64,000 nt of DNA from Chryseobacterium carnipullorum (GTDB lineage Bacteria > Bacteroidota > Bacteroidia > Flavobacteriales > Weeksellaceae): contig NZ_FRCD01000020.1 of NCBI RefSeq assembly GCF_900142785.1, positions 1 to 64,000 of the forward strand, given 5' to 3'. The number at the start of each line of letters is the position of its first letter. Position 1 is the first letter of the stretch. Below the pieces are notes generated by a model. The model worked only from the letters and a program-made list of their open reading frames with translations. It did no database searches and was not told where the DNA came from. The position numbers and the translations under genes are program-made. Positions 34,077-39,884 of this stretch are shown in pieces.

Positions 34077-34661
34077 TTACTGTTTCGTTAGCACTATATC
34101 TTTAGGAAAATTAATAGGGAAATCATTACCCTGTATTACAGAATTGTAATACGGGCAAGTATCATCTATAGTGCTTGGATTGTAGATCAAATGTAAGCTC
34201 ATTTGGGTTTGGGCATTATCTAAAAAAGTAACATCCAGATTAGCTGTTTTACCACACATATTTTTCGGTGCAAAATAAAATTGTTTTTGGGATGGATTAG
34301 AAAATTTTGGAGCAACACCATAAAACTCAGAATATTGTTCATCAAAAGTAGAAATCTTATCAATTTCAATTGAACCATTTGAGCTGATAATTTTTCGTTC
34401 ACCTACAATTCTATCCCTATAAATAAAATGAGGGCTATTGGGCTTTCCTAAAGGATATTTTACTTTTTTAAATTGTATATAAATAGTTTTTCCATCCCAA
34501 TTTCCTTTCCATAATCCTATATATGGATTGAGTTCGCTGTTTAAATCTTTGAGATATGACCCCTGTGGTATATTCAATCTGTCTTCGTAATTTAGAGGGT
34601 ATTCTTGTCCATATATTATAATTGATAAAAATATCGATAGTGAAATTATTATATTTTTCAT
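34077..34661 (-). CDS. DUF6705-like secreted protein, array copy 2
   Basis: A 194-residue member of the array with signal peptide MKNIIISLSIFLSIIIYG and mature start QEYPLNYEDRLNIPQGSY. The core IGLWKGNWDGKTIYIQFKK (about 49-67) and the two conserved cysteines are present. The middle segment (PLGKPNSPHFIYRDRIVGER) most resembles that of copy 7, and the C-terminal region is the invariant one. The upstream spacer to copy 3 carries a different hairpin from the rest of the array. Function is unknown. Confidence 0.85.
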   Translation of the reverse strand: MKNIIISLSIFLSIIIYGQEYPLNYEDRLNIPQGSYLKDLNSELNPYIGLWKGNWDGKTIYIQFKKVKYPLGKPNSPHFIYRDRIVGERKIISSNGSIEIDKISTFDEQYSEFYGVAPKFSNPSQKQFYFAPKNMCGKTANLDVTFLDNAQTQMSLHLIYNPSTIDDTCPYYNSVIQGNDFPINFPKDIVLTKQ

Positions 34662-34670
34662 AATTTTATT

Positions 34671-34692
34671 AAAGCCTCTCTTCAGAGGCTTT
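34671..34692 (-). terminator. Hairpin between array copies 3 and 2
   Basis: AAAGCCTCT (34671-34679), loop CTTC, AGAGGCTTT (34684-34692): a 9-bp perfect stem unlike the other array spacers. It could end or weaken transcription after copy 3. Confidence 0.65.
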
Positions 34693-34695
34693 ACA

Positions 34696-35275
34696 TTATT
34701 GCTTTGTTAATACAATATCTTTAGGAAAATTAATAGGGAAATCATTGCCCTGTATTACAGAATTGTAATACGGACAAGTATCATCTATAGTGCTTGGATT
34801 GTAGATCAAATGTAAGCTCATTTGGGTTTTAGCAGCATTTAAAAATGTTACATCTAGATTTGCAGTTTTACCGCACATATTGTCAGGCGCAAAATAAAGC
34901 TGGGGAGATTGCGAAGAATCAAATTTTTTATGTATTCCGCTAAATTCGTGAAATTGATTATTATCAAAATTAGTTATTTTATCTACTTCAATAATGCTAT
35001 TAGTATTAACTATTTTTCTTTCTCCTAAAATCATATCCTTATATTCCTTTTCCATTTATACCAAGAAAATATTTTTGTTTTTTTAATTCAAGAAATACTA
35101 TTTTTCCATTCCAATTTCCCTTCCATAATCCAATATATGGATTTAATTCTCCATTTAAATCTTTAAAGTATGAGTTATTGGGCGCATCTGCTCCATTTGC
35201 ATTTAGAGAGTATACTTGTTGGGAAAATAACAATGAGCTTAGTAATATTGTTATTATTGAAAATATCTTTTTCAT
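34696..35275 (-). pseudogene. DUF6705-like array copy 3, disrupted by a one-base frameshift
   Basis: The first 78 codons (35275 down to about 35042) encode the signal peptide and IGLWKGNWNGK core and stop after NGKGI. The next frame resumes at once with YKDMILGERKIVNTNS and runs to the invariant C-terminus at 34696. Adding one base near 35040-35046 (coding strand GGAATATAAGGATATG) restores a protein of about 193 residues like its sisters. The N-terminal part equals copy 1 and the C-terminal part equals copy 6. A sequencing error cannot be excluded. Confidence 0.85.
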
Positions 35276-35291
35276 AATTGCGTTATCCTAA

Positions 35292-35310
35292 AACCTCCAA
35301 AAAGGAGGTT
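35292..35310 (-). repeat. Array spacer hairpin 2
   Basis: Same stem as at 34054 (arms 35292-35298 and 35304-35310), located between copies 4 and 3. Confidence 0.75.
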
Positions 35311-35314
35311 CATT

Positions 35315-35896
35315 TTACTGTTTCGTTAGCACTATATCTTTAGGAAAATTAATAGGGAAATCATTACCCTGTATTACAGAATTGTAATACGGGCAAGTAT
35401 CATCTATAGTGCTTGGATTGTAGATCAAATGTAAGCTCATTTGGGTTTTGGCATTATCTAAAAAAGTAACATCCAGATTAGCTGTTTTACCGCACATATT
35501 TTTCGGTACAAAATAAAATTGTTTTTGCGATGGATTATTAAACTTTGAGGAAATGCCTCTAAATTCAGGTAATTGTTCATCAAAATTAGAAATTCTGTCT
35601 ATTTCAACTGCGCCACTTGAATTAATAATTTTTCTTTCTCCTAAAATTTTATCAATATAAATTCCATCATTAGGATTAGTTCCTAAATAATATTTTATTT
35701 TTCTTAAATCCAGATATATTGTTTTATCATTCCAATTACCTTTCCACAGCCCAATATAATGATTAAGTTCACCATCCATATCTTTAAAATAGGCTCCATT
35801 TGGTAAATCACTTTTCCCTTCTGTATGTAAAGGATAAACCTGAGAATATATTGATACTGATATGAATGATAATAATATTAAGAATATGTTTTTCAT
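35315..35896 (-). CDS. DUF6705-like secreted protein, array copy 4
   Basis: A 193-residue member with signal peptide MKNIFLILLSFISVSIYS and mature start QVYPLHTEGKSDLPNGAYFK. It has IGLWKGNWNDKTIYLDLRK (about 49-67), a distinctive middle (YYLGTNPNDGIYIDKILGER) and the invariant C-terminus with both cysteines. Its start phrase TEGKxDLP is shared with copy 7. Function is unknown. Confidence 0.85.
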   Translation of the reverse strand: MKNIFLILLSFISVSIYSQVYPLHTEGKSDLPNGAYFKDMDGELNHYIGLWKGNWNDKTIYLDLRKIKYYLGTNPNDGIYIDKILGERKIINSSGAVEIDRISNFDEQLPEFRGISSKFNNPSQKQFYFVPKNMCGKTANLDVTFLDNAKTQMSLHLIYNPSTIDDTCPYYNSVIQGNDFPINFPKDIVLTKQ

Positions 35897-35913
35897 AATT
35901 ACGTTATCCTAAA

Positions 35914-35932
35914 ACCTCCAAAAAGGAGGTTT
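35914..35932 (-). repeat. Array spacer hairpin 3
   Basis: Same stem (35914-35920 and 35926-35932), between copies 5 and 4. Confidence 0.75.
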
Positions 35933-35935
35933 ATT

Positions 35936-36520
35936 TTACTGTTTCGTTAGCACTATATCTTTAGGAAAATTAATAGGGAAATCATTACCCTGTATTACAG
36001 AATTGTAATACGGGCAAGTATCATCTATAGTGCTTGGATTGTAGATCAAATGTAAACTCATCTGTGTTTTGGCAGCATCTAAAAATGTTATATCCAGATT
36101 GGCTGTTTTACCACACATATTTTTCGGTACAAAATAAAATTGTTTTTGGGATGGATTAGAGTATTTAGCATTAACCCCACTGAATTCATGATATTGGTTG
36201 CTATCAAAATTAGAAATCCTATCTATCAAAATACTTCCATCTGCATTAATTATTTTTCGTTCACCTAATATTTTATCTTGATAAACACCGTTGGTAGGAG
36301 TTGTTCCTAAATAATATTTAGCTTTTTTTAATTCTATATAAATTATCTTTCCATTCCAATTTCCTTTCCATAATCCTATATAAGGGTTGAGTTCTCCGTC
36401 TAAATCTTTAAAATATGATCCTCTAGGTGCATCCTCAACATGAATGTTTAAAGGATATATCTGTTGTGAATAAAAAATTGAGGATGATAATGCTATCAGT
36501 AATAAAAATATGTTTTTCAT
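35936..36520 (-). CDS. DUF6705-like secreted protein, array copy 5
   Basis: A 194-residue member with signal peptide MKNIFLLLIALSSSIFYS and mature start QQIYPLNIHVEDAPRGSYFK. The first 58 or so residues match copy 6 exactly, including the signal. The middle (KYYLGTTPTNGVYQDKILGER) is closest to copy 4, and the C-terminal domain is invariant apart from DITFLDAAKTQ. Function is unknown. Confidence 0.85.
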   Translation of the reverse strand: MKNIFLLLIALSSSIFYSQQIYPLNIHVEDAPRGSYFKDLDGELNPYIGLWKGNWNGKIIYIELKKAKYYLGTTPTNGVYQDKILGERKIINADGSILIDRISNFDSNQYHEFSGVNAKYSNPSQKQFYFVPKNMCGKTANLDITFLDAAKTQMSLHLIYNPSTIDDTCPYYNSVIQGNDFPINFPKDIVLTKQ

Positions 36521-36536
36521 AATTGCGTTATCCTAA

Positions 36537-36555
36537 AACCTCCAAAAAGGAGGTT
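36537..36555 (-). repeat. Array spacer hairpin 4
   Basis: Same stem (36537-36543 and 36549-36555), between copies 6 and 5. Confidence 0.75.
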
Positions 36556-36559
36556 CATT

Positions 36560-37138
36560 TTACTGTTTCGTTAGCACGATATCTTTAGGGAAATTTATTG
36601 GAAAATCATTACCCTGTATTACAGAATTGTAATACGGACAAGTATCATCTATAGTGCTTGGATTGTAGATCAAATGTAAGCTCATTTGGGTTTTAGCAGC
36701 ATTTAAAAATGTTACATCCAGATTAGCTGTTTTACCGCACATATTGTCAGGCGCAAAATAAAGCTGGGGAGATTGTGAAGAATCAAATTTTTTATGTATT
36801 CCGCTAAATTCGTGAAATTGATTATTATCAAAATACGTAATTTTATCGATTTCTATAACACCATTAGAATTAATTATTTTTCTTTCTCCATATAATCTGT
36901 CTTTGTAATAAGAGTGACTACCAGTTGAAGCAGTTTTAATTTTTCTAAACTCCAGATATACTATTTTTCCATTCCAATTTCCTTTCCATAATCCTATATA
37001 AGGGTTGAGTTCTCCGTCTAAATCTTTAAAATATGATCCTCTAGGTGCATCCTCAACATGAATGTTTAAAGGATATATCTGTTGTGAATAAAAAATTGAG
37101 GATGATAATGCTATCAGTAATAAAAATATGTTTTTCAT
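36560..37138 (-). CDS. DUF6705-like secreted protein, array copy 6 (mosaic)
   Basis: A 192-residue member that is clearly chimeric. The first 58 or so residues equal copy 5, the segment KTASTGSHSYYKDRLYGER is unique, and from NNQFHEFSGIHKKFDSS to the end it equals copy 3. The signal peptide, IGLWKGNWNGK core and conserved cysteines are intact. Function is unknown. Confidence 0.85.
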   Translation of the reverse strand: MKNIFLLLIALSSSIFYSQQIYPLNIHVEDAPRGSYFKDLDGELNPYIGLWKGNWNGKIVYLEFRKIKTASTGSHSYYKDRLYGERKIINSNGVIEIDKITYFDNNQFHEFSGIHKKFDSSQSPQLYFAPDNMCGKTANLDVTFLNAAKTQMSLHLIYNPSTIDDTCPYYNSVIQGNDFPINFPKDIVLTKQ

Positions 37139-37154
37139 AATTGCGTTATCCTAA

Positions 37155-37173
37155 AACCTCCAAAAAGGAGGTT
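37155..37173 (-). repeat. Array spacer hairpin 5
   Basis: Same stem (37155-37161 and 37167-37173), between copies 7 and 6. Confidence 0.75.
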
Positions 37174-37177
37174 TATT

Positions 37178-37762
37178 TTATTGTTTTGTTAGCACTATAT
37201 CTTTAGGAAAATTAATAGGGAAATCATTACCCTGTATTACAGAATTGTAATACGGGCAAGTATCATCTATAGTGCTTGGATTGTAGATCAAATGTAAGCT
37301 CATTTGGGTTTGGGCATTATCTAAAAAAGTAACATCCAGATTAGCTGTTTTACCACATATACCAGTAACGAAATAAATTTGCTTTTGGGATGGATTGGAG
37401 AATTTAAAGTTAATTCCATCATATTCATGATATGGATTGTTATCAAAAGTTGAAATTTTATCTATCTCAACAGCACCATTAGAATTAATAATTTTCCTTT
37501 CACCCACTATTCTATCATAATAGATATAATGGACATCTGATAATTTTCCAGAAAGGTATTTTATTTTTCTAAACTCTAGATATACTATTTTCCCATTCCA
37601 ATTTCCTTTCCATAAACCAACATAAGGGTTCAGTTCATTATTCAAATCTTTAAAATACGAACCACTTGGTAAATCAATTTTTCCTTCAGTATATAATGGA
37701 TAGATTTGTTGTGAATAAATTAAATTTGATATTAATATCAATAGTAAGAATATATTTTTCAT
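37178..37762 (-). CDS. DUF6705-like secreted protein, array copy 7 (promoter-proximal)
   Basis: A 194-residue member with signal peptide MKNIFLLLILISNLIYS and mature start QQIYPLYTEGKIDLPSGSYF. It has VGLWKGNWNGKIVYLEFRK, a middle segment (YLSGKLSDVHYIYYDRIVGER) related to copy 2, and YFVTGICGKT as in copy 1. It is the first array gene after the JAMM-like lipoprotein gene, 18 bp downstream of it without a hairpin, so both should share a transcript. Function is unknown. Confidence 0.85.
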   Translation of the reverse strand: MKNIFLLLILISNLIYSQQIYPLYTEGKIDLPSGSYFKDLNNELNPYVGLWKGNWNGKIVYLEFRKIKYLSGKLSDVHYIYYDRIVGERKIINSNGAVEIDKISTFDNNPYHEYDGINFKFSNPSQKQIYFVTGICGKTANLDVTFLDNAQTQMSLHLIYNPSTIDDTCPYYNSVIQGNDFPINFPKDIVLTKQ

Positions 37763-37780
37763 TGTTTTATTTTATTTAAG

Positions 37781-39067
37781 TTAAGGACAAGGTATTGGGT
37801 TCGCTAATGAATTTCCATTTAATGAAATTTGTGAGCTTTTACCATTACTATCTATAGAATACATTTTCGCTCCATTTATATTCATTTTGTCTCTCATAAA
37901 TTTCAGAAAATTTTTCTGATAAAATTCAGGTGATTGATTAGCTTTTGCTAAATCGTAATCATTAACATATTTCTTATTTAACTCAGTATCAATCGTATTC
38001 TGATCAAATATAGACAAACTGGCAACATCTATACCATCACCTCTTAATTGATAAACGGTACCATCTGGGTTTACAACGTTCATAAACACATTTTCCTGAG
38101 GAATACCATTATTATTAGCATTAATAAGGAGTTTAATGAAAGTATTAATGTCATCGGGAGAGAATATAGGAATTAATCTTTCATGATGACTGTGCATATA
38201 TCCGTACGTTGTATTAAAGAATTTAAAATCTATAGTGTTTGATCCTACCACATTACTTAATTGCTGATATTGTGTAGCCGTTTGTCCAGGTGGAGGGTTA
38301 TTTACTCTAAAACCATATTCAAAAGACTCTCCCGTTTTTGTTTTTAAATAATCAACCTTCGCTTTGTAAGTGGCATCATTATTCTGAATTTTTAGCTTAG
38401 CACAAGGCGTTTGAGGTTGCGATTGAGTACCACCACCTCCGGGATAAGGATACGTAGGTCCTTGAGGATTAGGATTTGAAGGTCCATCTCCGCCTTGCAT
38501 TTCATCACATTTAGTAATATATCCCGTTACCTCCCAATGACCAGAACCATTGGGTTCATTTTCATTATCAGGATACCACATTTCTACCACAGTAACAGAA
38601 CACAATTTTAATCTTCCCGCCATAGAGCTTTGTTCTCTGGTTTGTTCTACAGGTTTTCTTTTTTTTGCAGTGGTATATCCCTGGAAGAACTTAAGATGTT
38701 CCTTATTATTATCATAGACAAATGTTATCTGATCACCATATCTGGGAACTTCTATGCACGCAACAATGTCTTTTCCGTTGGCAACAGGAACTACTAAAAA
38801 GCTTTCATCGGTATAGCCCATGGTCATAGCATAATCCCATAGAGGTATTCCATTTACTTTCTTGATTTGAGCTTCATTTTCATGATAGACCTTCATTACA
38901 TTTTTTATGTAGGTTTCATCTTCTTTCCACAGACTTTTACTGGTGTATTCTTTAGAATAAATCAGAGGGGGATCAGAGGATGAAATCACATCATCATGGA
39001 CGCAGGAATGAAGCACAAAACCCAGAACTACCATCATCGATAGCCATAGCATAATTTTTTTTCTCAT
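37781..39067 (-). CDS. Lipoprotein with a JAMM-like metal motif, heading the array
   Basis: The 428-residue protein has a lipobox (VLGFVLHSC, Cys at residue 22), an N-terminal domain with IKNVMKVYHENEAQI, a Pro/Gly/Gln-rich linker (about 195-222) and a C-terminal domain. That domain has E250 (SFEYGF), H292-S-H294 (YMHSHHERL) and D305 (FSPDD), which fits the spacing E-x(n)-HxH-x10-D of JAMM/MPN metalloproteases, with the usual Ser shifted by one place. It is 18 bp upstream of array copy 7. Family membership is inferred from these few residues only. Confidence 0.65.
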   Translation of the reverse strand: MRKKIMLWLSMMVVLGFVLHSCVHDDVISSSDPPLIYSKEYTSKSLWKEDETYIKNVMKVYHENEAQIKKVNGIPLWDYAMTMGYTDESFLVVPVANGKDIVACIEVPRYGDQITFVYDNNKEHLKFFQGYTTAKKRKPVEQTREQSSMAGRLKLCSVTVVEMWYPDNENEPNGSGHWEVTGYITKCDEMQGGDGPSNPNPQGPTYPYPGGGGTQSQPQTPCAKLKIQNNDATYKAKVDYLKTKTGESFEYGFRVNNPPPGQTATQYQQLSNVVGSNTIDFKFFNTTYGYMHSHHERLIPIFSPDDINTFIKLLINANNNGIPQENVFMNVVNPDGTVYQLRGDGIDVASLSIFDQNTIDTELNKKYVNDYDLAKANQSPEFYQKNFLKFMRDKMNINGAKMYSIDSNGKSSQISLNGNSLANPIPCP

Positions 39068-39275
39068 AAGCGTGTTTTTTTTAGTGAGCTAAATATAAAT
39101 ATTTTTTATTACTCCACAAATATGTGAAATAAAATCCAAAGTCAATACCTCTTTTCAGGGTATTTCTGCCCTATTTTCGATGCATGTTAACAATATTATA
39201 CAAACACTTTTTTATCACGATCATTTTTCATTTTTCACAGTCGCCATATTGAAAATTTTCATTATTTATTAAAGG

Positions 39276-39304
39276 TTGACAATCACAAAAAAAAATTATA
39301 TTTG
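39276..39304 (+). promoter_or_regulatory. Promoter of the XRE regulator gene
   Basis: TTG (39276-39278), 18-bp spacer, TATATTTG (39297-39304): a near-perfect consensus 23 bp before the start codon. The divergent JAMM-like lipoprotein gene starts 260 bp away at 39067; the region between is AT-rich without another gene. Confidence 0.75.
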
Positions 39305-39327
39305 TTCATTATTAAAAAAAACTTCCG

Positions 39328-39708
39328 ATGAACAAAACTATTGGCAAAAGAATAAGAAACTTCAGAGAAGCTAAAGGCTTTTCTCAGGAGGAACTCGCAG
39401 AAAGGCTAAAAATTTCACGTTCTGCCTATCAGCGGCTGGAAAATGGCGAAACCAATTCCTGGATCAATCATATAGAAAGTATCTGTACCTCATTGGAAGT
39501 AAATTTGGATGATATTTTAAAACCTGAAGAAGGATTTGTTCAGGTTAATAATAACAATGAATCTTCTAATGATAATGGAAGTGGTGTAATTCAGAACCAA
39601 ACGATCAACTATAATCTTTCAGACAAACTCATCGAACAATACGAAGAAAGGCTAAAACAAAAAGATGAAGAAATTAAATTTCTAAAAAGCCTTATAGAAA
39701 AAAAATAA
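39328..39708 (+). CDS. XRE-family transcriptional regulator
   Basis: The 126-residue protein has a classic helix-turn-helix (IGKRIRNFREAKGFSQEELA, then LKISRSAYQRLENGETNSWI, residues 4-48) followed by an asparagine-rich linker and a C-terminal coiled coil (EQYEERLKQKDEEIKFLKSL), which suggests dimerisation. It is divergent from the lipoprotein/array operon and lies next to the right 62-bp repeat, so it is the best candidate to control the array. Its own promoter overlaps the shared intergenic region, so autoregulation is plausible. Confidence 0.9.
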   Translation: MNKTIGKRIRNFREAKGFSQEELAERLKISRSAYQRLENGETNSWINHIESICTSLEVNLDDILKPEEGFVQVNNNNESSNDNGSGVIQNQTINYNLSDKLIEQYEERLKQKDEEIKFLKSLIEKK

Positions 39709-39822
39709 CAATATTAGGTAGATCAGACTTATTCTGCCGAAGTATTCAAAAACCGAAAATTCTCCCAATCTAAAACTCCTTCACCTTAAATACAGGGAAA
39801 CAGGAAGAAAAAAAATAAATCC

Positions 39823-39884
39823 AGAAAACAAAAAGCGGAGCATTGCTGCTCCGCTTACAAAATTGGTATTATCAAAGTTTAGTA
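39823..39884. repeat. 62-bp direct repeat, right copy
   Basis: Identical to 31280-31341. It contains the terminator hairpin (39834-39855), 23 bp up to the M16 stop codon, the stop codon and the last Tyr codon of that gene. Identity ends one base into the next codon. Confidence 0.95.
39834..39855 (-). terminator. Terminator of the M16 peptidase gene
   Basis: AGCGGAGCA, loop TTGC, TGCTCCGCT with a T run on the minus strand, 23 bp past the stop. It may also stop transcription coming from the XRE gene. Confidence 0.85.

Larger units (their letters stand above)
33462..37762 (-). repeat. Tandem array of seven near-identical secreted-protein genes
   Basis: Seven gene copies of about 580 bp follow each other head to tail on the minus strand at intervals of about 620 bp. 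The last 40 codons or so are identical at protein level in all seven (KTQMSLHLIYNPS to FPKDIVLTKQ), five of the six internal spacers carry the same hairpin, and the middle parts differ. Copies share blocks in different combinations, which indicates recombination among them. Confidence 0.95.

Noticed and set aside
33462-37762. Regular repeats with unique stretches, at first glance like a CRISPR array.
   Set aside because: The period is about 620 bp and the repeats are whole genes with signal peptides; no 28-37 bp direct repeat with short spacers and no cas genes exist.
31280-39884. An integrative conjugative element or prophage.
   Set aside because: The direct repeats fit, but there is no integrase, transposase, relaxase, structural phage gene or tRNA target in the block; only a passenger-type island can be claimed.
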